A DNA stretch of 64,000 bases from Scandinavium sp036495715 (lineage in GTDB: Bacteria; Pseudomonadota; Gammaproteobacteria; Enterobacterales; Enterobacteriaceae): the NCBI GenBank assembly GCA_036495715.1, contig DASXML010000086.1:1-64000 (forward strand), given 5' to 3'. Positions 53,061-60,966 of the stretch are shown piece by piece (the first letter of the stretch is position 1; each line of letters starts with the position of its first letter). The notes under the pieces are model-generated. The model was not told the DNA's origin. It did no database searches and saw only the letters and a list, made by a program, of their open reading frames with translations. The position numbers and the translations under genes were made by a program.

Positions 53061-53903
53061 GTGTCTGTCGCTCCGGTTTCACCGCGTCTACGTCTGTACC
53101 GAATTCTGTTTGATCAAAATACCCGTTCAGGGCGCTATGTTGAGGCGTTCTGTGGGTTTTTTGCATTGTTCAGCGTCGCCATTATTTTTGTTGAGTCCGG
53201 AATCGGCACGCAATATCACCTGACCTTCGACGAGTGGCGCACTTTCAAGTCTCTGGAGTTGTTCATCACCGTTGTCTTCACCATTGAATACGTACTGCGA
53301 GTGTTGTGCTGGCCCCAGCCAGCAAAATATGTGTTCAGCTTTTGGGGAATTATCGATCTGGTCACGATGTTGCCGCTTTACGTTTTGTGGCTATGGCCAG
53401 AAGTCGCCATTAATTATATTTTCGCCTGGCGTGCGTTGCGGACGATTCGCGTCCTGCGTGTCCTCAAGTTGCTGCGCTACATGTCGTCACTGCGTATATT
53501 TTGGTCGGCGATTGTCAGTGCCCGGCATCAACTGATGGTGTTCTATTTTTTGATTGCCATCGTGATGGTGGTATTTGGCGCGCTGATGTATGGCATTGAA
53601 GGGCCAGAGAATGGTTTCACAACCTTAGGCACGGCAGTGTACTGGGCGATTGTGACGGCGACGACCGTGGGATATGGCGATATTGCCCCGCATACACCAC
53701 TTGGGCGTGTGGTGGCTTCTCTACTCATTTTGATTGGTTATTCGGTTATTGCGATCCCGACAGGCCTCATTACTACACACATGAGTAATGAATATCAGAA
53801 TCGGCGAAATGTGCGTACATGCCCGAAATGTCAGCATCGCGGGCATGAAAAAGGGGCGCGTTTTTGCAGCGTTTGTGGAACTGAGTTGCCAGAAGTGGAA
53901 TAA
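53061..53903 (+). CDS. Voltage-gated-type potassium channel with a C-terminal zinc ribbon
   Basis: A 280-residue inner-membrane channel of the Ion_trans superfamily. Helices S1-S4 span about residues 25-145, with an S4 rich in spaced Arg (RALRTIRVLRVLKLLR), and the pore loop has the K+ selectivity filter TVGYGD near residue 203. After S6 the C-terminus carries a zinc ribbon (CPKCQHRGHEKGARFCSVCG) instead of the RCK domain of E. coli Kch, so it is not kch. The start is GTG, GAGG about 8 nt upstream. It is placed between oppF and yciU, whereas E. coli kch lies between clsA and yciI. The physiological role is unknown. Confidence 0.92.
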   Translation: MSVAPVSPRLRLYRILFDQNTRSGRYVEAFCGFFALFSVAIIFVESGIGTQYHLTFDEWRTFKSLELFITVVFTIEYVLRVLCWPQPAKYVFSFWGIIDLVTMLPLYVLWLWPEVAINYIFAWRALRTIRVLRVLKLLRYMSSLRIFWSAIVSARHQLMVFYFLIAIVMVVFGALMYGIEGPENGFTTLGTAVYWAIVTATTVGYGDIAPHTPLGRVVASLLILIGYSVIAIPTGLITTHMSNEYQNRRNVRTCPKCQHRGHEKGARFCSVCGTELPEVE

Positions 53904-53905
53904 AA

Positions 53906-53928
53906 AAAGGCTGCATGAGCAGCCTTTC
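53906..53928. terminator. Bidirectional terminator between the channel gene and yciU
   Basis: An AAAGGCTGC / GCAGCCTTT stem with an ATGA loop, and a plus-strand A-run on its left, lies between the convergent genes. Confidence 0.85.
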
Positions 53929-53946
53929 TGTATTCACGTCACGCTA

Positions 53947-54276
53947 TTATTCGCGCCACAAAATATGACAGATTTTGTGGTCTTTCTCGCGACACAGCAG
54001 TACACGAGCGAAAATATCGTTGATATCGCCACCGTCGGTATCAGCCAAACCAATCACCACTTCGGCGAAGAAATCCGGGTTCAAATCGAAATCGACATGT
54101 TCCTGCCAGTCTTCTGCCGGGTCGAAAAGTTCGGCACCGCCACGCTCTTCAAACTGCAAATTGAAAATAATGATATCCGCAGGGTCGAGATTATCACCCG
54201 CCAGCTCAAGAAAGATATCGTAGGCCTGCTCGAGTGTTTCGTCCTCGGTCAGGCGATTATTTAAATCCATATCCAT
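53947..54276 (-). CDS. yciU: DUF440 acidic protein YciU
   Basis: A 109-residue, very acidic protein nearly the same as E. coli YciU (MDMDLNNRLTEDETLEQAYD, HVDFDLNPDFFAEVVIGLAD). The DUF440 fold was proposed as a double-strand DNA mimic, but a clear function is not known. It lies 34 bases downstream of clsA on the same strand. Confidence 0.96.
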   Translation of the reverse strand: MDMDLNNRLTEDETLEQAYDIFLELAGDNLDPADIIIFNLQFEERGGAELFDPAEDWQEHVDFDLNPDFFAEVVIGLADTDGGDINDIFARVLLCREKDHKICHILWRE

Positions 54277-54310
54277 GATGACACCTAGGTTTTCAGCTTA
54301 TGGGCACGTT

Positions 54311-55771
54311 TTACAGCAACGGACTAAAGAAGTAAAACAGTCGCTCGGTGACGCGTTGCCATAGTGGACGTTTTAACCAACGCTCGGCATCCAGCAGGCG
54401 GGAGCGGGAAATATAATCGTCCTGAACTGCCGCCAAATCGCCGCCAAAACCCACATCATCAATCGCCAGCGTAATTTCGAAATTCAGCCACAGGCTGCGC
54501 ATATCGAGATTCACCGTGCCAACCAGACTGAGTTCGCCGTCAACCAATATACTCTTGGTATGTAACAGGCCGCCTTCGAACTGGTAAATTTTGACGCCCG
54601 CCTCCAGCAATTCGCTGAAGAACGCGCGACTTGCCCAACCGACCAGAACGGAGTCGTTCTTACGCGGCATAATAATGCTGACGTCGACGCCTCGCTGAGC
54701 GGCAGTGCAGATGGCATGCAGCAGATCGTCGCTCGGGACAAAATAAGGCGTCGTCATTATCAGATATTCGCGTGCCGAATAAGCCGCCGTCAGCAACGCC
54801 TGATGGATTAAGTCTTCCGGGAAACCGGGACCGGACGCAATGGTATGAATGGTATGCCCACTGGCTTCCTCAAACGGCATAATATTGACGTCAGGCGTCG
54901 GAGGTAAAATACGTTTGCCGGTTTCGATTTCCCAGTCGCAGGAATACACAATGCCCATCGATGTGGCGATCGGTCCTTCCATGCGGGCCATCAAATCCAC
55001 CCATTGCCCGACGCCTGAGTCCTGTTTGAAGAAGCGCGGGTCGACCATATTCATACTGCCAGTGTAAGCAATATAGTTATCGATCATGACCATTTTACGA
55101 TGCTGACGCAGGTCCATGCGGCGCAGGAACACACGCATCAGATTTACCTTCAGCGCTTCCACCACTTCGATACCGGCGTTTCGCATCATCGCCGCCCACG
55201 GGCTGCGGAAGAATTCGACGCTGCCTGCGGAATCGAGCATCAGCCGGCAATGCACGCCACGACGGGCGGCGGCCATCAATGATTCCGCTACCTGGTCAGC
55301 CATACCGCCGGGCTGCCAGATATAGAAGACCATTTCGATATTGTGACGTGCGAGCTGAATATCGCGGATCAGCGCCTGCATGACATCATCAGACTCGGTC
55401 AGCAGTTGAAGTTGATTGCCTTTGACGCCCGCGATGCCCTGACGGCGTTCGCACAGTTTGAATAGCGAACTGGCGACCGGGCTGTTCTCTTCAGCAAAGA
55501 TATGATTGCAGGCTTTAAGATCGTTAAGCCACTTGGCGGTGGAGGGCCACATCGCGCGGGCGCGCTCGGCGCGACGTTTCCCTAAATGCAGTTCTCCCAG
55601 GGAGAGATAGGCGATGATCCCGACCAGAGGCAGAATGTAAATGATCAGCAACCATGCCATCGCTGAAGGCACTGCGCGTCGTTTCATCAGGATGCGCAAT
55701 GTCACGCCCGCGATTAACAACCAGTACCCCACAATGACCAGCCAACTCACCACGGTGTAGAAGGTTGTCAT
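54311..55771 (-). CDS. clsA: Cardiolipin synthase A
   Basis: A 486-residue inner-membrane phospholipase-D-family enzyme that condenses two phosphatidylglycerols to cardiolipin and glycerol. Two N-terminal helices precede two HKD motifs: HRKMVMIDNYIAYTGSMN (near residue 224) and HTKSILVDGELSLVGTVNLD (near 404). Both are intact. Length equals E. coli ClsA. It is divergent from yciY. Confidence 0.99.
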   Translation of the reverse strand: MTTFYTVVSWLVIVGYWLLIAGVTLRILMKRRAVPSAMAWLLIIYILPLVGIIAYLSLGELHLGKRRAERARAMWPSTAKWLNDLKACNHIFAEENSPVASSLFKLCERRQGIAGVKGNQLQLLTESDDVMQALIRDIQLARHNIEMVFYIWQPGGMADQVAESLMAAARRGVHCRLMLDSAGSVEFFRSPWAAMMRNAGIEVVEALKVNLMRVFLRRMDLRQHRKMVMIDNYIAYTGSMNMVDPRFFKQDSGVGQWVDLMARMEGPIATSMGIVYSCDWEIETGKRILPPTPDVNIMPFEEASGHTIHTIASGPGFPEDLIHQALLTAAYSAREYLIMTTPYFVPSDDLLHAICTAAQRGVDVSIIMPRKNDSVLVGWASRAFFSELLEAGVKIYQFEGGLLHTKSILVDGELSLVGTVNLDMRSLWLNFEITLAIDDVGFGGDLAAVQDDYISRSRLLDAERWLKRPLWQRVTERLFYFFSPLL

Positions 55772-55872
55772 AAAAAATCCTTTTGAAAGCCAATTGTTAA
55801 GAGTTTACGCGTACGGATTCATCTGGCAAATAAAAACGGGGCAAAAGCGCTGGTCAGCCGGGCGCAAGCGTT

Positions 55873-55878
55873 TATAAT
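55873..55878 (+). promoter_or_regulatory. -10 element of yciY
   Basis: A perfect TATAAT lies 30 bases upstream of the yciY start. I see no strong -35, so this is a candidate. Confidence 0.5.
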
Positions 55879-55907
55879 GTGCGCTCTTTCATCTCAGAGA
55901 TGTTGAA

Positions 55908-56081
55908 ATGAAGCGTAGCAGAAACGAAGTGGGGCGTTGGCGGATGTTGAGACAGGCAAGCCGCCGCAAAGCGCGCTGGCTGGAAGCTCAGTCACGACGC
56001 AATATGCGCATCCATTCAATCAGAAAATGTTTGGGGGCCCGGCAGCGTAATTCACTGCTTTTTGCCATTTACGAATTCTGA
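55908..56081 (+). CDS. yciY: Small basic protein YciY
   Basis: A 57-residue protein matching E. coli YciY along its length: MKRSRNEVGRWRMLRQ, RRNMRIHSIRKC, then RNSLLFAIY at the end. It is strongly basic, with 17 Arg or Lys. The function is unknown. It is not on long-frame lists because it is short; the conserved sequence and a position between clsA and yciI support it. Confidence 0.92.
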   Translation: MKRSRNEVGRWRMLRQASRRKARWLEAQSRRNMRIHSIRKCLGARQRNSLLFAIYEF

Positions 56082-56083
56082 AC

Positions 56084-56117
56084 AAAAAAAGGGCACCGCA
56101 TGCGGTGCCTCTTGTTT
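56084..56117. terminator. Bidirectional terminator between yciY and yciI
   Basis: A perfect GGCACCGCATGCGGTGCC palindrome (56092-56109) has an A-run on the left and a T-rich stretch on the right, serving both convergent genes. Confidence 0.9.
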
Positions 56118-56126
56118 TTGGCGACG

Positions 56127-56423
56127 TTAGAATACTTTTTTGTACGGGCGTACTTTTACTTCACCGTATACGCCAGCCGCTACATAAGGGTCGGCTTCCG
56201 CCCAGGCCTGTGCCGCTTCCACTGACTCAAACTCCGCAATCACCGTTGAACCACTAAAACCCGCAGCACCCGGATCGTTACTGTCAACGGCAGGCATTGG
56301 GCCCGCGGTCAACAGACGGCCTTCGTCATGCAATAGTTGCAGGCGGGCTAAATGAGCAGGGCGAACCGACAACCGTTTTTCCAGAGAGTCGGCGACATCT
56401 TCAGCATAAATCACGTAAAGCAC
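56127..56423 (-). CDS. yciI: YciI-like dehydratase-fold protein
   Basis: A 98-residue protein of the YciI family (ferredoxin-like fold), matching E. coli YciI (LYVIYAEDVADSLEKRLSVRPAHLARL, GPMPAVDSNDPGAAGFSGSTVIAEF). A His-Asp pair is conserved in the family, but the reaction is unknown. The start is GTG 56423, with AAGGAG 8 nt upstream; a GTG two codons earlier is only 2 nt from the ribosome site. Confidence 0.95.
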   Translation of the reverse strand: MLYVIYAEDVADSLEKRLSVRPAHLARLQLLHDEGRLLTAGPMPAVDSNDPGAAGFSGSTVIAEFESVEAAQAWAEADPYVAAGVYGEVKVRPYKKVF

Positions 56424-56576
56424 AGGCACAGCTCCTTAATGATAGATTGTCAAAACACGGTATTTCAAAGCGCTGGCGACTGCAATGCAAAGATCCCGAT
56501 AGCCTGAGGCGAGTATCGTAAATGCGTTTATTTTCGCCAACAGCCACAGAAAGTTGACCGAAGATAAGATGCCTTA

Positions 56577-56606
56577 TTGAATATGATTGCTATTTGCATT
56601 TAAAAT
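56577..56606 (+). promoter_or_regulatory. tonB promoter with Fur-site region
   Basis: TTGAAT, an 18-base spacer and TAAAAT (56601) form a good promoter. It overlaps GAATATGATTGCTATTTGC, the same sequence as the Fur-controlled E. coli tonB promoter. Confidence 0.8.
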
Positions 56607-56644
56607 CGGGGCATCATTTTTCAACTGCAGCGACTATGACTTCA

Positions 56645-57361
56645 ATGACCCTCGATATGCCTCGCCGTTTTCCGTGGCCCACGTTGCTTTCCGTGGCTAT
56701 TCACGGAGCCATCGTTGCGGGATTGCTTTATACCTCGGTACATCAGGTTATTGAACTCCCTGCGCCTGCGCAGCCTATCACGGTAACCATGGTAGCGCCT
56801 GCCGATTTGGAACCTCCACAGGCTGTAGAGCCGCCACCGCAGCCGGTTGTTGAACCTGAGCCAGAACCGGAAGTTGTCCCGGAACCGCCGAAAGAAACGC
56901 CCGTGGTTATCCACAAGCCTGAGCCGAAACCCAAACCGAAGCCAAAACCAAAACCGGTGAAGAAAATTGAGCCGAAGCGTGAGCCAAAACCGATTGAACC
57001 ACGTCCGACAACGCCCTTAGAGAATTCAACGACGCAAAGTCGTCCGGCGACCAATAACGTACCGGCACCCACCAAACCGGCCGTGACAGCCCCAACCGGC
57101 CCGCGAGCACTGAGCCGTGGTGAGCCACAATATCCGGCCCGTGCTTATGCATTGCGTATCGAAGGGAAAGTGCGTGTGAAATTTGACGTCGATGCGGATG
57201 GTCGCGTACAGAATGTGGACATTGTTTCTGCCCAGCCGTCGAATATGTTCGAACGCGAAGTGAAAGCGGCGATGCGCAAATGGCGCTACGAGCCAGGCAA
57301 ACCCGGCAGTGGTTTGATTATGAATTTTGTCTTCAACATGAACGGCATACAGGTAAACTAA
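56645..57361 (+). CDS. tonB: Energy transducer TonB
   Basis: A 238-residue periplasm-spanning protein that passes the ExbB-ExbD proton-motive energy to outer-membrane siderophore and B12 receptors. The N-terminal anchor helix (RRFPWPTLLSVAIHGAIVAG) contains the key Ser and His. A Pro-rich spacer follows with Glu-Pro repeats (EPEPEPEVVPEPP) and Lys-Pro repeats (KPKPKPKPKP). The C-terminal domain has the conserved RKWRYEPGKPGSG-type segment. ATG 56645 gives the E. coli start; ATG 56636 is also possible. A terminator follows. Confidence 0.98.
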   Translation: MTLDMPRRFPWPTLLSVAIHGAIVAGLLYTSVHQVIELPAPAQPITVTMVAPADLEPPQAVEPPPQPVVEPEPEPEVVPEPPKETPVVIHKPEPKPKPKPKPKPVKKIEPKREPKPIEPRPTTPLENSTTQSRPATNNVPAPTKPAVTAPTGPRALSRGEPQYPARAYALRIEGKVRVKFDVDADGRVQNVDIVSAQPSNMFEREVKAAMRKWRYEPGKPGSGLIMNFVFNMNGIQVN

Positions 57362-57366
57362 ACATT

Positions 57367-57392
57367 AGCCCCGATTCAACGGGGCTTTTTTT
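57367..57392 (+). terminator. Terminator of tonB
   Basis: AGCCCCG / CGGGGCT with a 6-base loop and a T7 tail lies 6 bases after tonB and touches the yniA stop. Confidence 0.93.
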
Positions 57393-58248
57393 AGGCCGCC
57401 AGCACGCGCTCTAACGCTTTTTGCGCCGTCACCAGATGTTGACCGCCAAACAGAATGGCGCGGTTCAATAGCGTATAAAGCTGATAGACCGGCTGGCGTT
57501 CCAAAAAGCCGGGCGGCAGCGGCGAGACCGATTGGTAGCCGTCATAAATTTGCGGCGGCTGTTCCGGGTGAAGTGGCAGCATCGCCAAATCGCATTCACG
57601 GTCGCCCCAGTAACAGGCGGGGTCAAAAATATACGGGCCGGACGGCCCCAGGGCACAGTTCCCGGACCACAAATCGCCATGCAGAAGTGAAGGCTGTGGC
57701 TGATGCGAACTTAAGCGCTGATGAATGTGCTCAACGATGGCATCAATATTCCCGAACGCCAGTCCTTTTTCTGCGGCAAGTTCAAGCTGCCAGCCGATGC
57801 GTTGTTCTGCAAAGAAATTCGACCACCGGCGCTGCCATGCATTGGGTTGTGGTGTCGTGGAAAGGTCGTTGTCGAAATCGAGACCAAACTGAGGCTGGTC
57901 GCTCCACTGATGCAAATGGGCCAATTGCTGTCCGAGTAAAAACGCATTGTGCGCATCCAGCGGGCGAGGTGGCAGAAATTCCATGACCATGAAACTGTAA
58001 TCCCGATCGCTGCCCACGGCGTACACCTCGGGTACGGTGACGCTATTGCTGCGTGAGAGCAGATCGAGTTGATCGGCTTCTGCGGTGAAGATGGGCAGCA
58101 TTTCTCGCTCATCGCATTTGACGAAATAATCCTGACCACTGACACGCAGATGCCATGCGGCGTGGATTTCTCCGCCGGGCAGTTCGTTGCGCAGCTCAAT
58201 TTCGCCGTCTCCGTGCTCTTTCAACAGGCTACAGATCGCTTGCCACAT
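57391..58248 (-). CDS. yniA: Fructosamine/ketosamine 3-kinase family protein YniA
   Basis: A 285-residue kinase-like protein of the fructosamine-3-kinase family, which phosphorylates glycated amines and starts deglycation. The catalytic loop SLLHGDLWSGN (near residue 190) and the metal-binding FDPACYWGDRECDLAM are intact. E. coli YniA is active on ribulosamine-type substrates in some reports. ATG 58248 with GGAGAG upstream is preferred over the ATG at 58263. It converges with tonB; in E. coli these two genes are far apart. Confidence 0.95.
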   Translation of the reverse strand: MWQAICSLLKEHGDGEIELRNELPGGEIHAAWHLRVSGQDYFVKCDEREMLPIFTAEADQLDLLSRSNSVTVPEVYAVGSDRDYSFMVMEFLPPRPLDAHNAFLLGQQLAHLHQWSDQPQFGLDFDNDLSTTPQPNAWQRRWSNFFAEQRIGWQLELAAEKGLAFGNIDAIVEHIHQRLSSHQPQPSLLHGDLWSGNCALGPSGPYIFDPACYWGDRECDLAMLPLHPEQPPQIYDGYQSVSPLPPGFLERQPVYQLYTLLNRAILFGGQHLVTAQKALERVLAA

Positions 58249-58335
58249 GCTCTCTCTCCCCATGTTTTCTGCCAGATCATAAGGTTAGTGCATAAATGCG
58301 GTGGAAAAACTCGAACTGACGCACAACTGCGCGTT

Positions 58336-58638
58336 TTAATTTGCCGTATGGGTTGCGTTGTCCTGCAACCAGTGCTCAAACGTCACTATGTTAACTTCAG
58401 GCGCTTGGTTAATTGCCGTTTCAGCCAGACCGATTGTCAGTGTTTTGATATCGTCTGCACTTTGCGGGCTGACGAGGCCGAACGTATTGGTGCCAAGATC
58501 ATGTACTTTGCCTTCGTCATCGGTCAGCGTCAGCGTAAAACCGGCGCGAGTAAGGTGGTTATTCAGCTCGTTAATTTCGGTCAGCGTCTGCTCATGAAAG
58601 CTAACCGTGACCACGTAACGCGTGATATCGCCGCTCAT
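58336..58638 (-). CDS. ydiZ: YdiZ-family small protein
   Basis: A 100-residue protein similar to E. coli YdiZ (SFHEQTLTEINELNNHLTRAGFTLTLTDDEGKVHDLGTNTFG). It is cytoplasmic with no signal peptide, and its function is unknown. It lies between pfkB (91 bases upstream) and yniA on the same strand, the pfkB-ydiZ-yniA order seen in E. coli. Confidence 0.9.
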   Translation of the reverse strand: MSGDITRYVVTVSFHEQTLTEINELNNHLTRAGFTLTLTDDEGKVHDLGTNTFGLVSPQSADDIKTLTIGLAETAINQAPEVNIVTFEHWLQDNATHTAN

Positions 58639-58729
58639 CGGGAACCTCGTTGTTAACCATGGAGTTTTGATAGCATAGCCGATTACGGCTATTTTTCGAC
58701 CTCCGCCGCATTAGCGACGGGGATCGTGC

Positions 58730-59662
58730 TTAGCGTCGGCACAAATAATCGTAAATGGTGCGCGTGTTTTCGAGTGAGCACAAACGGGTGCCCTGATTGA
58801 TTGTTGCCGCACTCCCGGCTGCGACGCCGTAGCGCACCATTTCGTCCAGTGGTGCGTTTTCGGCGAGTTTCAGGGTCATGGCACCCACCATGCTGTCCCC
58901 GGCACCCACCGTACTCTGGCTTTTGACCGGGGGCGGAACGATCTGCACGCTGCCGTTGGCATCCACGCCCAGCGCGCCTTGCGGGCCCAGCGACACCACA
59001 ACCCGACGGGCTTTGCCGCTGCGAACAATTTCTTCGGCGGCCTTACGCACATCGTCAGGCTGAGTTAATTCGCGTTGTACCAGTGCGCTGAGTTCTTTTT
59101 GGTTTGGCTTGACCAATTCGAGATTGCCCACTTCCAGCGCGGCGGCCAGCGCATCACCGGAACTGTCGACAACACAGCGAATGCCGTGTTGCTGCGCAGA
59201 TTGAATCAGTTCAACCAGTGTCGAAATATTGACGCCTGGCGGAAGACTGCCGCTGATAACGAGAATGGCGCCGACTTCTATTTGCAGCACTTTTTGCTCA
59301 AGCAGGTGGAATTCGTCTTCGCTCAGTGCGGCACCGGGCATCACAAAACGATACTGTTCGCCGCTGGTTTCGACATGCACATGCAGGTTTTGGCGTGTCC
59401 AGTCAGTCGCTGTGACCGCTTCGACCGGGACCTGCTCATCGGCAAGTAACGCCACTAAATGTTCACCGGTTGCGCCACCGGCAGGGAAAATTGCGGTGGC
59501 CTCGCCGCCAAGAAACGCGATTGCCCGAGCAACGTTAATCCCGCCGCCACCGGGTTCAAACACCGGGGCGCTACAGCGCAGTTTGCCTTCAGGATAAATT
59601 TGTGGAGTAAGCGTTGCGCTGTCGAGAGAAGGGGCCAGCGTAAGCGTATAGATATTAACCAT
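58730..59662 (-). CDS. pfkB: 6-phosphofructokinase II
   Basis: A 310-residue PfkB-family (ribokinase fold) kinase that phosphorylates fructose 6-phosphate. The family motifs are GGGGINVARAIAFLGG near residue 37-52 and STVGAGDSMVGAMTLKLA near 249-266, with the catalytic Asp in GAGDS. Almost the same as E. coli PfkB. It is divergent from ydiY. Confidence 0.99.
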   Translation of the reverse strand: MVNIYTLTLAPSLDSATLTPQIYPEGKLRCSAPVFEPGGGGINVARAIAFLGGEATAIFPAGGATGEHLVALLADEQVPVEAVTATDWTRQNLHVHVETSGEQYRFVMPGAALSEDEFHLLEQKVLQIEVGAILVISGSLPPGVNISTLVELIQSAQQHGIRCVVDSSGDALAAALEVGNLELVKPNQKELSALVQRELTQPDDVRKAAEEIVRSGKARRVVVSLGPQGALGVDANGSVQIVPPPVKSQSTVGAGDSMVGAMTLKLAENAPLDEMVRYGVAAGSAATINQGTRLCSLENTRTIYDYLCRR

Positions 59663-59856
59663 TCGATTACCTCCATTTATGACCCTGTCGAGTCACCGAT
59701 TTTATGGTCAACGCTAAGCCTGGCACTTCAAGGGGGTTTAAGAAAGTGACAAGGATATGATTTTGCGCATTTTTACAATCCCTTTGGCATGGGTATTTTT
59801 ATAAAATAAAACGCTATTTGAGATCGTTCTTATTCAAAAAATGAAACAAGAATTCA
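59663..59856. other. Left part of the pfkB-ydiY intergenic region
   Basis: This part of the 316-base gap must hold the pfkB promoter on the minus strand. It is AT-rich near 59750-59830. I see no gene. The remainder holds the ydiY promoter and leader, listed separately. Confidence 0.5.
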
Positions 59857-59885
59857 TTGCTATGTTATTCACGCCTTTTTATAAT
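59857..59885 (+). promoter_or_regulatory. ydiY promoter
   Basis: TTGCTA (59857), a 17-base spacer and a perfect TATAAT (59880) make a strong sigma-70 promoter. Transcription would start near 59892, giving an 87-nt leader. Confidence 0.8.
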
Positions 59886-59934
59886 TTGTTACCTTTCTTA
59901 GGACCGCCTGTCGTTGATCCTCGCGAAAGTTTCC

Positions 59935-59958
59935 GGGACCGTAATGGTCTCTTTTTTT
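59935..59958 (+). terminator. Terminator-like hairpin in the ydiY leader (possible attenuator)
   Basis: GGGACC / GGTCTC (one G-U pair) with a GTAAT loop and T7 lies between the ydiY promoter and its start codon. It looks like an intrinsic terminator inside the 5' leader. A second GGACC at 59901 could compete for the same partner strand. Confidence 0.65.
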
Positions 59959-59978
59959 GTTGTACGGACTCTTAATAA

Positions 59979-60737
59979 ATGAAGCTTTTCAAGACAGTAC
60001 CCGCAGTCGTTGTGCTCGCGGGGGGCCTTTTTGCGTCGTTGCACGCCATGGCTGATAATACCGTTTTTACTGTCATGGATGACCCTTCCACGGCGAAGAA
60101 ACCGTTTGAAGGTAAGATCAACGGGGGTTACCTGGCACAGTCTGGCAATACTAAAAGCTCTTCCCTGACTGCTGATTCCACCCTGACCTGGTACGGCGAT
60201 TCGACGGCATGGTCACTGTGGGGCAACGCCAGCAACACCTCTTCTAACGATGAGCGTTCGTCTGAGACCTATTCAGTCGGTGGTCGTTCGCGCTACAACA
60301 TGACCGATGCAGATTATTTGTTTGGTCAGGCGAGCTGGCTGACCGACCGCTACAACGGCTACCGTCAGCGTGACGTGTTCACCGCCGGTTACGGTCGTCA
60401 GATCCTCAACGGGCCTGTTCACAGCCTGCGTTTTGAATTCGGTCCTGGTGTGCGTTACGACGAATACACCAACGATGAAACCAAAACTCAGCCGCTGGGT
60501 TATGCTTCCGGCACCTATGCCTGGCAGATGACCGATACCACCAAATTCACCCAAGGTCTCTCGGTGTTCGGTGCAGATGACACCACACTCAACTCTGAGA
60601 CCGCGCTGGACGTCGCCATTAATGACAATTTTGGTCTGAAAGTGGCGTACAACGTGACCTGGAACTCCGAACCGCCATCATCGGCACCGGAGCATACCGA
60701 TCGTCGCACGACGGTCACGTTGGGTTATAAGATGTAA
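59979..60737 (+). CDS. ydiY: DUF481 outer-membrane protein YdiY
   Basis: A 252-residue protein with a signal peptide (KTVPAVVVLAGGLFASLHAMA, cleavage after about residue 25) and a DUF481 beta-barrel (INGGYLAQSGNTKSSSLTAD, SWLTDRYNGYRQRDVFTAGYG, FGPGVRYDEY), closing in the typical aromatic-rich LGYKM. Nearly collinear with E. coli YdiY. The function is unknown; acid-inducible expression is known for E. coli. A possible attenuator precedes it. Confidence 0.95.
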   Translation: MKLFKTVPAVVVLAGGLFASLHAMADNTVFTVMDDPSTAKKPFEGKINGGYLAQSGNTKSSSLTADSTLTWYGDSTAWSLWGNASNTSSNDERSSETYSVGGRSRYNMTDADYLFGQASWLTDRYNGYRQRDVFTAGYGRQILNGPVHSLRFEFGPGVRYDEYTNDETKTQPLGYASGTYAWQMTDTTKFTQGLSVFGADDTTLNSETALDVAINDNFGLKVAYNVTWNSEPPSSAPEHTDRRTTVTLGYKM

Positions 60738-60741
60738 TTTT

Positions 60742-60765
60742 TCAGGCCGGAGCAATCTGGCCTGA
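60742..60765 (+). terminator. Terminator of ydiY
   Basis: TCAGGCC / GGCCTGA around a 10-base loop with a TTGTTT tail lies 5 bases after ydiY. It is moderately convincing. Confidence 0.65.
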
Positions 60766-60966
60766 TTGTTTCTCCGCAACACAATCCTTTCTATTAATCT
60801 GCCTACGCTTAAGACGCCCCTAGCCAAACGCGAGTGCGTAATAATAAATCAGTGATACCCGGTATCATTTCTGCACCGTCATGACCTGTCTCTCGTGGTA
60901 AAACAGACGAAACAGTGATAAACCGAACTTTATTAACGAAAGGCAATCTGTCAGGAGATCCGCAAG

